64,000 nt of DNA, from NCBI RefSeq assembly GCF_030929495.1, contig NZ_JAVFWN010000005.1, forward strand, positions 186,001 through 250,000. The letters are read 5' to 3'. Below, piece after piece: positions 34,540-42,344 of the stretch. How positions within the stretch are numbered: position 1 is the first letter of the stretch; each line of letters opens with the position of its first letter. Source of the stretch: Nocardioides sp. LHD-245 (GTDB lineage Bacteria > Actinomycetota > Actinomycetes > Propionibacteriales > Nocardioidaceae). Made by a program: the position numbers and the translations under genes. The notes beneath the pieces are model-generated. The model was not told where the DNA came from. It saw only the letters and a list, made by a program, of their open reading frames with translations, and searched no databases.

Positions 34540-35567
34540 GCCGCACCTCCCCTGCCGCGGCGACCGGAGCGGCCCACGAGTCGCACCACCGCGGGCGAGC
34601 TCGCCAGGCCGCCGAGACCCAGCGGCAGGAACCGCAGGCTGAGCACGATCAGCGAGCCGTAGACCAGGAGCACGTAGTCGGAGACGCCGAAGTCGCCGGC
34701 CGAGTTGCGGAAGTACGTCAGGGCGGCCGCGACCACGAGGATCCCCGGCGCCGACCGGAGGCCGCCGACGATGGCGATCGCGAGCACCGACAGGGTCAGG
34801 TCGATGCTGTAGACCGACGGGTCGACGACGAGCGACCAGGCGCTGTAGAGGCCGCCCGCGACGGCCGAGAAGGCACCGGCGATCGTGAAGCCCAGCAGCT
34901 TGTAGCGCCGGGCGTCGACGCCGATGCTGCGCGCCGCCATCGGGCTCTCCCGAGTGGCCATGAACGCGCGGCCGATCTTGCTTCGCCGCATGCTGGCGAT
35001 GACGGCGAGGAACAGGGTGAGGGCGCCCAGCCCGATCCAGCACAGCAGGCGCGGATCGTCGAGGGACCGGCCGAAGAACATGATCGAGAAGCCCGAGCGC
35101 CCCTGGGGACCACCCAGCCAGTCGGAGTTGCGGACCACGTTCTCGAAGATGTAGCCGACGGCCAGGGTGGTGAGCGCGAGGTACAGGTCGGTGACCCGCA
35201 GGGTGACCGCACCCATGAGGAGCCCGAGGACCGCCCCGACGGCTGCGACCAGGACGAACCCGATCGCGCCGTCGAGGCCGAGGTCCTCGGTCACCACGAC
35301 CGCCGCATAGGCGCCGGTGCCGAACAGCGCCGCCTGTCCGAGGGAGAAGACACCCATCAGCCCCATCAGCAGGTGGAGCGAGAGGCCCAGCAGCGCGATG
35401 ATGAGGATGTAGGCGAACAGGTACGTCGTCGAGTAGTCGCTCAACGCGGGGAAGATCGCGGCCGCGGCCACGAGGACCACCGCGACGATCACCGGAAGAC
35501 CCGCTCGACGATGCCCAGCCGGATCCGTGGTCGACGGCTGCCGCGGTCGGGTGAGGGTGTCGGTCAT
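34536..35567 (-). CDS. Branched-chain amino-acid-type ABC permease (LivM-like)
   Basis: A 343-residue membrane permease. GLMGVFSLGQAALFGTGAY and RVTDLYLALTTLAVGYIFENVV are LivM hallmarks, and RSIGVDARRYKLLGFTIAGAFSAVAGGLY is the coupling loop. An N-terminal 25-residue polar tail precedes the first span, and the C-terminus ends in an Arg/Gly-rich tail. ATG 35567 lies 8 bp after the binding-protein stop; the longer open frame further upstream is not used. Confidence 0.92.
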   Translation of the reverse strand: MTDTLTRPRQPSTTDPAGHRRAGLPVIVAVVLVAAAAIFPALSDYSTTYLFAYILIIALLGLSLHLLMGLMGVFSLGQAALFGTGAYAAVVVTEDLGLDGAIGFVLVAAVGAVLGLLMGAVTLRVTDLYLALTTLAVGYIFENVVRNSDWLGGPQGRSGFSIMFFGRSLDDPRLLCWIGLGALTLFLAVIASMRRSKIGRAFMATRESPMAARSIGVDARRYKLLGFTIAGAFSAVAGGLYSAWSLVVDPSVYSIDLTLSVLAIAIVGGLRSAPGILVVAAALTYFRNSAGDFGVSDYVLLVYGSLIVLSLRFLPLGLGGLASSPAVVRLVGRSGRRGRGGAA

Positions 35568-35575
35568 GCGTCCGC

Positions 35576-36712
35576 TCAGCTCTCCGGCCAGACGATCTCG
35601 TACTGCTGGCCGTTCCAGTTGGCGATCTGCGAGGACTCCTGGCCACGACGGTCGTCGGAGCTGAACGTCCAGCCCTGGCGGGCCAGGCCGTCGAAGCCCG
35701 AGAGCGACTCCAGGGCCTTGGTGATCTCCTCGCTGGAGGTCCCGCCGTCCTGGACGGCCTGGGCGAGGGCCAGGGTGGCGTCGTACGCCATGGCGGAGAT
35801 CCAGCCCGGGTTGTCGATGCCCTGGGCCATCAGCTTGTCGGTGAGCTCCTGGTTGTCGGCGTTCGGGAACCAGGGCGAGACGGTCATGTAGCCCTCGGCC
35901 GCGTCGCCGGCCAGGTCGATGGTGCCCGAGGCGTCGGCGCCGATCCACTGCGACTGCAGGCCGAGCTCCTTCGACTGCCGCAGCAGCTTCGCGATGTCGG
36001 CCGGGTTCGAGTCGCTCAGCAGCACGTAGGTCGGGTCGGCCTGCTTGAGCTGGGTGACGAGCGGGGTGTAGTCCGCCTGGTCGGGGTCGTGGGCGATCTC
36101 GGCGACCGGCTCGATGTCGACCTCCGCGAGCTGCTCCTTCTGCTGCGCCGCGCCGCCCTTGCCGAAGTCCGTCGTCGCGTTGACGATGGCCACGGTCTCA
36201 CCGGGCTGGAGCTTCGCCTTGACGTAGTCGACGACGGTCTGGTTGCTCCGGTCGCTCTGGGTGCTGAACCGGAAGGTGTTGTCGTAGTCGTCGGTGATCT
36301 GGTTCAGCACGGCCATCACCAGGTGCGGGACCTTCGCCCGCTCGGTGACCTCGGCGGTCGGCAGGATGTCGACGCTGACGATCGGACCGATCACGGCCGG
36401 CAGGCCGTCGGCGTTGACCGCGTCGCGCGCCGACTGGACGCAGATCGACTTGTCGCTCTGGCAGTCGTAGACGACCGGCTCGAACTCCAGGTCGTAGTCG
36501 CCCGACGCGTTGATGTCCTCCACCGCCGCCTTGACGCCCGCCTCGAGCTGCAGGCCGTAGTCGGCGTATGCGCCCGTCTTCTCGGCGACGACGGCGAACT
36601 TGAAGGTGTCGCCGTCCGTGCCGCCGTCGTCGCCGGAACAGCCGGCCAGCGCAAGGGCGAGCGTCGCCGCGACAGCGGTCACCGCCATCCGAATCCCCAC
36701 AGAACGCTTCAT
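35576..36712 (-). CDS. LIV-type ABC substrate-binding lipoprotein
   Basis: A 378-residue Peripla_BP_6 (LivJ/LivK-like) lipoprotein. The signal peptide has a charged start (MKRSVGIR), a hydrophobic core and the lipobox LALAGC with Cys25 as lipid anchor. The mature part starts with an acidic linker and contains EAGVKAAVEDINASG and VIGPIVSVDILPTAEV, which line the cleft. First gene of the operon 36712-27001. Its promoter region carries two copies of the TetR operator shared with the divergent SDR gene. Confidence 0.92.
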   Translation of the reverse strand: MKRSVGIRMAVTAVAATLALALAGCSGDDGGTDGDTFKFAVVAEKTGAYADYGLQLEAGVKAAVEDINASGDYDLEFEPVVYDCQSDKSICVQSARDAVNADGLPAVIGPIVSVDILPTAEVTERAKVPHLVMAVLNQITDDYDNTFRFSTQSDRSNQTVVDYVKAKLQPGETVAIVNATTDFGKGGAAQQKEQLAEVDIEPVAEIAHDPDQADYTPLVTQLKQADPTYVLLSDSNPADIAKLLRQSKELGLQSQWIGADASGTIDLAGDAAEGYMTVSPWFPNADNQELTDKLMAQGIDNPGWISAMAYDATLALAQAVQDGGTSSEEITKALESLSGFDGLARQGWTFSSDDRRGQESSQIANWNGQQYEIVWPES

Positions 36713-36732
36713 CTTGACCCATTCTCCTATCC

Positions 36733-36788
36733 CGACCGACCAGACGGTCGAGTCGGTACACTGAAGCGCAGAATGTGACGTGCGTCAA
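36733..36788 (-). promoter_or_regulatory. LIV-operon promoter with TetR operator
   Basis: The operator core CGACCGAC-CA-GACGGTCG (36733-36750) differs at one base from the perfect palindrome at 26946. On the minus strand it lies 9 bp downstream of a candidate -10 TTCAGT (36760-36765), which is 17 bp from -35 TTGACG (36783-36788). The geometry matches the promoters at 26976 and 38500. The -10 match is weak, so the operator is better supported than the promoter. Confidence 0.6.
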
Positions 36789-36814
36789 GCGTTTCCACGT
36801 GCGCGAGATGCCAT

Positions 36815-36832
36815 CTACCGACCAGGCGGTCG
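36815..36832 (+). promoter_or_regulatory. TetR operator before the divergent SDR gene
   Basis: CTACCGAC-CA-GGCGGTCG differs from the consensus CGACCGAC-N2-GTCGGTCG at two positions. It ends 13 bp before ATG 36846 and touches the GAGGAGG ribosome site (36832-36838), so a bound repressor would block this gene's transcription or initiation. No convincing -35/-10 pair was found for this strand. Confidence 0.55.
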
Positions 36833-36845
36833 AGGAGGATCCACC

Positions 36846-37685
36846 ATGGCTCGTTGGTTCATCACGGGGGCGTCGCGCGGCCTGGGGCGCGCGATCGCCC
36901 TGGCCGCGTTGCAGGCGGGACACGAGGTCGCGGCCACCATGCGCGACCCGGCCGCGGCTGCGCCGGAGCTCCTCGCCTCGTCGGGCGCGGAGGTGATCGC
37001 GCTCGACGTACGCGATGCCGACCAGGTCCGGCAGGCGGTGGCCGGGGCGACCGAGCGGTTCGGCGGTATCGACGTCCTGGTCAACAATGCCGGCCGCGGG
37101 CTGCTCGGCGCCATCGAGTCGACGACGGCCGAGGAGGTCCGAGCCCTCTACGAGGTCAACGTGTTCGGCCTGCTGACCGTGAGCCGTGCGGTGCTCCCGG
37201 TGATGCGGGCGACCGGACGGGGGCACATCATCAACATCGGGTCGATGGGCGGCATCGCCGCGTTCGCGGGCACGGGTGTGTACGCCTCCACCAAGTTCGC
37301 CGTGGCCGGCTTGACCGAGGCCATGCGGGACGAGCTGGCGCACACCGCGCTGCGCGTGTCGGTGGTCGAGCCCGGCTCGTTCCGCACCGACTTCATGGAC
37401 CCGGCCAGCATGAGCGTGGCGAGCGGACCGCGGTTCCCCGAGTACGGGCCCAGCGTCGACGACATGACCTCACGTCATCTCGCGACCAACCACACCCAGG
37501 CAGGCGACCCGGCCCGGGCGGCACAGGCCGTGCTCCGGCTGGCCGAGAGCCCGGACCCGCCGACCCACCTGGTCCTGGGCGCCGACGCGGTGGCGCGCGC
37601 CGAGGCCAAGCTGCGCAGCCTCGGCGCGGAGCTCGAGGCCTGGCGCGAGACCAGTCTCGGCACCGGATACGGCGAACCGACCTGA
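36846..37685 (+). CDS. SDR-family oxidoreductase
   Basis: A 279-residue short-chain dehydrogenase. TGASRGLG (7-14) binds NAD(P), NNAG is at 80-83, and Ser133, Tyr146 and Lys150 (YASTK) are catalytic. The C-terminus is longer than in classical SDRs and lacks the DGG ending, resembling the retinol-dehydrogenase/17-beta-HSD-like group. ATG 36846 has a strong GAGGAGG and a TetR operator directly upstream. It is transcribed alone, divergent from the LIV operon, and ends in a short convergent gap with the TetR gene. Confidence 0.88.
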   Translation: MARWFITGASRGLGRAIALAALQAGHEVAATMRDPAAAAPELLASSGAEVIALDVRDADQVRQAVAGATERFGGIDVLVNNAGRGLLGAIESTTAEEVRALYEVNVFGLLTVSRAVLPVMRATGRGHIINIGSMGGIAAFAGTGVYASTKFAVAGLTEAMRDELAHTALRVSVVEPGSFRTDFMDPASMSVASGPRFPEYGPSVDDMTSRHLATNHTQAGDPARAAQAVLRLAESPDPPTHLVLGADAVARAEAKLRSLGAELEAWRETSLGTGYGEPT

Positions 37686-37691
37686 GGCCCG

Positions 37692-37707
37692 GGCCGGGAC
37701 GCCGGCC
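37692..37707. terminator. Short hairpin in the convergent SDR/TetR gap
   Basis: GGCCGG-GACG-CCGGCC (37692-37707) lies in the 38-bp gap between two convergent stops. It is short and has no T-run, but its position suits a bidirectional terminator. Confidence 0.35.
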
Positions 37708-37723
37708 GCCGCGTGGCGCGTGG

Positions 37724-38335
37724 TCAGGAGACGGGCAGCCGCTCGGTGCCCGGCTGCAGGGCGCCGGCCATGAAGATCGACCACACGTACTCGCCGATCT
37801 CGGCCGCGGAGCGCGACCCACCCGGCCGGTACCACTGGTAGGCCCAGTTGCACATGCCGAAGAAGGCCATCGAGGCCAGCGTCGGGTTGGTGACGTTGAG
37901 CTCGCCGGACTCGTTGCCCCGCTCGATGACCCGGCGCACGTTGGCCCAGTACTCGTCGCGCTTCTTGCGCAGCCTCGAGCGCAACCGCGGATCGAGGTCG
38001 CGGTGGTGCTCGAAGTAGACGCGCAGGTAGCCCGGCCGCTCGTCCATCAGGCTGAAGATGTCGATGGCCACGCGGCGCAGGATCTCTGACGCAGCCAGGT
38101 TCGACGTCAGGTACTCCTCCAGCGGCGGAGCCACGGCCTGGACGCACTCGTCGTGGATCCACGCGACGATCTGGGCCTTGCTCTTGACGTGGTGGTAGAG
38201 GGTCGGCTTCTTGATGCCGACGGCCTCCGCGATGTCCTCCATGGAGGTCTCGTGGAACCCGCGCTCGTTGAACAGCGCGGCCGCCGTGCTCGTGATCTGC
38301 GTCTTGCGACCCCCGACAGGAGCTTGAGTCGTCAC
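37724..38335 (-). CDS. TetR-family repressor (module 2)
   Basis: A 203-residue regulator. The TetR_N HTH (about residues 10-57) contains ALFNERGFHETSMEDIAEAVGIKKPTLYHHVKSK, recognisable by the IAxxxGIxxxTLYxxxxSK pattern. The C-terminal ligand domain ends FGMCNWAYQWYRPGG...YVWSIFMAGAL, as in KstR2/FadR-like regulators of CoA-thioester pathways. GTG 38335 is preferred over an upstream ATG at 38383 because GGTGGAGAC precedes it and the HTH then begins at a normal distance. A copy of the operator overlaps its own likely -10, implying autoregulation. The inducer is probably a CoA ester or pathway acid (inferred). Confidence 0.9.
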   Translation of the reverse strand: MTTQAPVGGRKTQITSTAAALFNERGFHETSMEDIAEAVGIKKPTLYHHVKSKAQIVAWIHDECVQAVAPPLEEYLTSNLAASEILRRVAIDIFSLMDERPGYLRVYFEHHRDLDPRLRSRLRKKRDEYWANVRRVIERGNESGELNVTNPTLASMAFFGMCNWAYQWYRPGGSRSAAEIGEYVWSIFMAGALQPGTERLPVS

Positions 38336-38398
38336 GTCTCCACCTCTCTCGCGCCGCGGGTGTGCATGCTGCCTCCCCGGCAACCGAGACCATCCACC

Positions 38399-38421
38399 CG
38401 ACCGGCTAGTCGGTCACAGTA
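38399..38421 (-). promoter_or_regulatory. TetR autoregulatory operator
   Basis: CGACCGGC-TA-GTCGGTCA (38399-38416) is the most diverged of the five copies (one mismatch in each half). On the minus strand a candidate -10 TACTGT (38416-38421) abuts it, upstream of the TetR start at 38335. No good -35 is visible. Confidence 0.5.
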
Positions 38422-38499
38422 CTCCTTCGACCGCGGTCCGCGGACATCGATGGACGGCGACGAAACGCCCTGTGGGGCGCCGGAAGCGAGCCCGGACGG

Positions 38500-38556
38500 T
38501 TGACGCGGCCGCGACGTCGGCCTACCGTCCCTGCTACTCGACCGACTGGTCGGACG
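38500..38556 (+). promoter_or_regulatory. Promoter and TetR operator of the crotonase-ligase-SDR operon
   Basis: -35 TTGACG (38500-38505), a 17-bp spacer and -10 TACCGT (38523-38528) are followed 10 bp later by CGACCGAC-TG-GTCGGACG (38539-38556), one mismatch from perfect. The arrangement is the same as at 26946-27004. GGAGG lies before ATG 38575. Confidence 0.7.
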
Positions 38557-38574
38557 GGCACGGAGGGAACAACG

Positions 38575-39339
38575 ATGGACCACCTGGGAGTCACCCACCG
38601 CGACGGCGTACTGCACGTCCGGATGGCCCATCCGCCCGTCAACGCCTTCACCGTCGCACTGCTCGAGGAGCTCCGCGACGCGTTCCTGACCAGCGGGCCC
38701 CGGCCGCGGGTCATCGTGCTCAGCAGCGAGGTGGGTGGGATCTTCGCCGCCGGCGGCGACCTGAGGTTCATGGCGCAGGCCGACGAGCCGACCTCGAGTC
38801 GCTACGTCCTGCTGTGCCAGGAGGTCTACGGGCTGCTCGAACGGTCCGACCAGGTGAGCATCGCGGCGATCGACGGCGCCTGCCTCGGCGGCGGCCTCGA
38901 GATCGCGCTGGCCGCCGACATCCGGGTCGCCTCGCCGACGAGCCGGCTCGGACTCCCCGAGGCGTCCCTGGGGATCCTGGCGGGAGGGGGCGCGATCCAT
39001 CGACTCGTCCGGGCGACCGGGCAGGGCGTGGCCCGGGACCTGCTGCTCGCCGGCGAGCCGATATCCGGTGCCACCGCGCACGGCTGGGGCCTGGTGAGCC
39101 GGCTCAGCGAGGACCCGGTGGCCGAGGCGCTGCGGCTGGCCGCCCGCATCGCCGAGCTCTCGCCCGACGCCATGGCGGCGACCAAGTCGCTGGCGATCGC
39201 GGCGTCGACGGACGACCTCGCGGCCGGGCTGGCCGACGAGCACCGCCGCTGGCTCGAGGTCCGTCGAGGCACCAACGCCCAGGAGGGCCTCACCGCGTTC
39301 GCGGAACGCCGGGAGGCCAGGTTCGTCGCGGATGACTGA
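38575..39339 (+). CDS. Enoyl-CoA hydratase/isomerase (catalytic glutamates present)
   Basis: A 254-residue crotonase. The oxyanion segment is FAAGGDLRFM, the first glutamate is in LGGGLEIALAADI and the second in LPEASLGILAGGG, so hydration of an enoyl-CoA is plausible. ATG 38575 has GGAGG upstream. First gene of the plus-strand operon 38575-42289, with its stop overlapping the ligase start by 8 bp. Confidence 0.9.
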   Translation: MDHLGVTHRDGVLHVRMAHPPVNAFTVALLEELRDAFLTSGPRPRVIVLSSEVGGIFAAGGDLRFMAQADEPTSSRYVLLCQEVYGLLERSDQVSIAAIDGACLGGGLEIALAADIRVASPTSRLGLPEASLGILAGGGAIHRLVRATGQGVARDLLLAGEPISGATAHGWGLVSRLSEDPVAEALRLAARIAELSPDAMAATKSLAIAASTDDLAAGLADEHRRWLEVRRGTNAQEGLTAFAERREARFVADD

Positions 39340-40882
39340 CTCCTGGACCGGGCCGGGCGTCGTCGTACGGCACGGCCGGCTGTGGGGATCGGCCGCCGAC
39401 CCCGCGCGCGTCGCACTGCGGTTCGTCGACGGCCCGAGCCTCACCCACGCGCAACTGTGGTCGGCCGTCGCCGACCGCGAGGACGAGTTCGCCGCGGCGC
39501 GGCTGCACCGCGGCGACGTGCTGTGCCTCCTCCAGGAGAACACACCGGACCTCGTGCTGGACCTGCTGGCGTCGTTCCGCCTCGGCATCGTCGTGGTCCC
39601 CCTCAACACCGCGTTGCGTGGCGCCTCGCTGGAAGCCGTCCTGCACGATGTCGGACCATGCCTGCTGCGCTGCGGGCCGGCTCTGGTCGAGGTGGGTCTG
39701 GCCGCGGCGGACGCTGTCGAGGGAGCCGGGCTCTGGCCCGTCGGTGCCGCGGCGCCCCGGGTCCGCTCCGGCCCGCGGGACCGGCCCATCGACGGCAGGG
39801 CCGAGAGCGACGTCGCCGCGATCATGCTGACGTCGGGCACGACCGGGCTGCCGAAAGGGGTGGTGTGGCCGCATGCCATGGCCTTGGCGTTCGCGGAGCA
39901 CACCACGTGGGTGATGGGCTACCGCGAGGACGACGTGATCTACACCTGTCTCCCGCTGTTCCACATCAACGGCCTGTTCTGCGCTCTCTACGCCGGCCTG
40001 CTGACGGGCGCCGAGGTCGTCATCGCTCGCCGGTTCAGCGCGGCGACGTACTGGCGGGACATCGCGGCCACCGGCGCGACGGTCACCAACATGATGGGAT
40101 CCATCCCGGCGATCCTCTGGCGTGGCGAGCCCGGCGCGCACGAGCGGAAGCACCGCCTGCGACTGGGCATGGTCCTGCCGCTGCCCGCCGACCGCGCCGC
40201 GTTCGAGGAGCGGTTCGGCTTCCCGACCACCGAGGTCTACGGCTCGACCGACACGGGTCTGCCCCTCGGGATCCCGTTCGGCTCGTCGCGGCCCGGGTCC
40301 TGCGGTCGACCGACCCCGGGGTGGGAGTGCGACGTGGTCGACGAGGACGACCACCCGGTCGGCGACGGTGTCGAGGGCGAGCTCGTCGTCCGCCCACGGC
40401 GCCCTCACATCGGCTTCGCCGGGTACTGGCGGCACCCGGAGGCGACGGTCGCCGCGACCCGCAACCTCTGGCTGCACACGGGGGACGTCGTCACCAGGGA
40501 CGCAGACGGCTGGTTCACCTACCGCGGACGGCGGAAGGAGATGATCCGCGTCTCCGGCGAGAACGTGGCACCGCTCCAGGTCGAGGCCGCTCTCCTCCGC
40601 CACCCGGACGTCCTCGAGGTGGCGGCCTATGCCGTCCCCAGCGACCTGGGCGAGGAGTCCGTCGCCGTGGCCGTCGTGCCGCGAGCCGGCGCCGACGTGC
40701 ACCCCGCGGACCTCCGCGCCCTCGCCGAGCGCGACCTTCCCTACTTCGCGGTTCCCAGGTTCGTCCTCCTCACCGACGAGCTGCCGAAGACCGCGACGGC
40801 GAAGGTGGTCAAGGCCGACCTCGAGGCTCTGGGCGTCACTGCCGAGCACTGGGACGGCGGGCGACCGCGGCGGCAGCAGTGA
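39332..40882 (+). CDS. AMP-binding acyl-CoA ligase
   Basis: A 516-residue adenylate-forming enzyme with P-loop LTSGTTGLPKGVVWPH, VYGSTDTGLPLG in the adenylate site, HTGDVVTRDADGWFTYRGRRKEMIRVSGENV around the hinge, and LPKTATAKVVK for the catalytic lysine. It probably makes the CoA ester used by the adjacent crotonase. ATG 39332 is inside the crotonase 3' end (8-bp overlap) and the stop overlaps the next SDR (GTGA). It is the third ligase in module 2 and the least similar to the others in its N-terminal half. Confidence 0.9.
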   Translation: MTDSWTGPGVVVRHGRLWGSAADPARVALRFVDGPSLTHAQLWSAVADREDEFAAARLHRGDVLCLLQENTPDLVLDLLASFRLGIVVVPLNTALRGASLEAVLHDVGPCLLRCGPALVEVGLAAADAVEGAGLWPVGAAAPRVRSGPRDRPIDGRAESDVAAIMLTSGTTGLPKGVVWPHAMALAFAEHTTWVMGYREDDVIYTCLPLFHINGLFCALYAGLLTGAEVVIARRFSAATYWRDIAATGATVTNMMGSIPAILWRGEPGAHERKHRLRLGMVLPLPADRAAFEERFGFPTTEVYGSTDTGLPLGIPFGSSRPGSCGRPTPGWECDVVDEDDHPVGDGVEGELVVRPRRPHIGFAGYWRHPEATVAATRNLWLHTGDVVTRDADGWFTYRGRRKEMIRVSGENVAPLQVEAALLRHPDVLEVAAYAVPSDLGEESVAVAVVPRAGADVHPADLRALAERDLPYFAVPRFVLLTDELPKTATAKVVKADLEALGVTAEHWDGGRPRRQQ

Positions 40883-41583
40883 CCGGCGCGGCGGCGAGGG
40901 TGCTGGTGACGGGTGCGGCGAGCGGGGTCGGCGCCGCGATCGTCGACGGGCTGCTCGATCTCGGCGCGACCGTGCTCGCGGTGGACGTGGTGCCGGTCCC
41001 GGCCACCGGCCGGGTCGGCTTGGCGAGCCAGATCTGCGACGTGCGCGATCGTGACCTGGTGACGCGCGTCGTCGACGAGTTCGCGGAGCAGGGAGGCCTC
41101 ACCGGGCTGGTGACGTCGGCCGCGGTGTACGGCCGCGACGTACGACTCGACGACCTGCGGCCGGACGACGTCGAGCACGTCCTCGGCGTCAACGTCCTCG
41201 GCACCCTCTGGGTGGCGCAGGCCGCGATGCCCCACCTCCGCAGGACATCCGGCTCCGCCGTCTGCGTCGGGTCCGTCGCCGGCCGGATGGGGTCCGTCCT
41301 CGCCGGCGCGCACTACGCCGCCAGCAAGGGCGCGATCCATGCGCTCGTGCACACCCTCGCCAAGACCGAGATCGGTCACGGCGTACGGATCAACGGTGTG
41401 GCGCCGGGCCCGGTGGCGACCCCGATGATCGAGGGCCGTGGCTACGACACCGCCATGTTCCCCATCGGCCGGTACGCCGACCCCGGCGAGGTCGCCGACG
41501 CCGTGCTCTACCTGCTCTCGCCGCGCGCCAGCTACGTCACCGGGACGATCCTGGACGTCAACGGCGGTCTCTACGTCCGGTGA
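40879..41583 (+). CDS. SDR-family oxidoreductase
   Basis: A 234-residue short-chain dehydrogenase. TGAASGVG (11-18) is intact, Ser132, Tyr146 and Lys150 (YAASK) form the catalytic set, but the usual NNAG is replaced by TSAA. The C-terminal VTGTILDVNGGLYVR is standard. GTG 40879 overlaps the ligase stop. It probably oxidises a hydroxyacyl intermediate. The altered NNAG is known in some active SDRs and does not rule out function. Confidence 0.87.
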   Translation: MTGAAARVLVTGAASGVGAAIVDGLLDLGATVLAVDVVPVPATGRVGLASQICDVRDRDLVTRVVDEFAEQGGLTGLVTSAAVYGRDVRLDDLRPDDVEHVLGVNVLGTLWVAQAAMPHLRRTSGSAVCVGSVAGRMGSVLAGAHYAASKGAIHALVHTLAKTEIGHGVRINGVAPGPVATPMIEGRGYDTAMFPIGRYADPGEVADAVLYLLSPRASYVTGTILDVNGGLYVR

Positions 41584-41602
41584 GCACTGGTTCAATGATC
41601 CG

Positions 41603-42289
41603 GTGCTGCACTCCTTCCACCTCGCGGAGCTCCCTGCGTCGGTGACGGCGCGTGCGCTGCTGCGGCCCCCGGACGACGTCTCGGGGCTGCGGCACGCCGA
41701 GTGCCTGGCGATGATGCGGCTCGGGTCTCCGATCGTGTCGCCGGAGCGGCTCCAGCTCCGGCGACTCGCCGTGTTCGCGGCCTGGGACGACGCGTCCGCC
41801 CTCGACCGCTACCTCGGGACCGACCCGCTCGGCCGCCGGCTCGCCGCCGGCTGGCACGTCCGGCTCCAGTACCTCCGGCGGTACGGCGAGGTGGCCGCCC
41901 TCGCCCCACTGCCCCAGCGGGCCGGCGACTGGGACCAGGACGAGCCGGTCGTCGCCGTGACCCTCGCCCGGCTCCGCCTGCCCGAGCTGCCCCGCTTCCT
42001 GCACTGGGGCCGGCCGGTCGAGCGTCTCGTCGCCGGGCACCCCGCCGCGGTGTTCTCCACCGCCGCGATGCGCCCGCCGCGCACGTTCTCGACCTTCTCG
42101 ATCTGGACCAGCGTCCGGGAGATGACCTCGATGGTCCACGGCCGCCGGGACGACGTCGCCGAGGCGCCGTCGCACACCGTCGCGATGGCCGAGCAGCGCC
42201 GGCGGGACTTCCACCACGAGTCGGCGTTCATGAGGTTCCGGCCGCTGGCCGAGCACGGGACGTGGCAGGGGCGCACGCTGCTGCCCTGA
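41603..42289 (+). CDS. CrtA-like (spheroidene monooxygenase-related) protein
   Basis: A 228-residue protein starting at GTG 41603, 19 bp after the SDR. Its layout follows CrtA: an internally repeated alpha/beta pattern, a middle AVTLARLRLPELPRFLHW segment, then FSTFSIWTSVREMTSMVHG, HTVAMAEQRRRDFHHESAFMRF and a closing EHGTWQGR. In CrtA the same order (TFSIW, AIRAxRAExWF, ARF, GTWEG) is seen. CrtA is a haem-dependent carotenoid oxygenase; no carotenoid gene is nearby, so a different substrate is likely. The start has a weak ribosome site, possibly coupled to the SDR. Confidence 0.6.
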   Translation: MLHSFHLAELPASVTARALLRPPDDVSGLRHAECLAMMRLGSPIVSPERLQLRRLAVFAAWDDASALDRYLGTDPLGRRLAAGWHVRLQYLRRYGEVAALAPLPQRAGDWDQDEPVVAVTLARLRLPELPRFLHWGRPVERLVAGHPAAVFSTAAMRPPRTFSTFSIWTSVREMTSMVHGRRDDVAEAPSHTVAMAEQRRRDFHHESAFMRFRPLAEHGTWQGRTLLP

Positions 42290-42344
42290 GCGGCCGGGCG
42301 CTCCCATGACGCCCGCCTGAGGTTCCGGGCCCCGGGGGACGGAC

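Noticed and set aside
42296..42314. GGGCG...CGCCC hairpin between the CrtA-like and thiolase genes
   Set aside because: Only a 5-bp stem with a 9-nt loop; may help termination but is not above chance at this GC.
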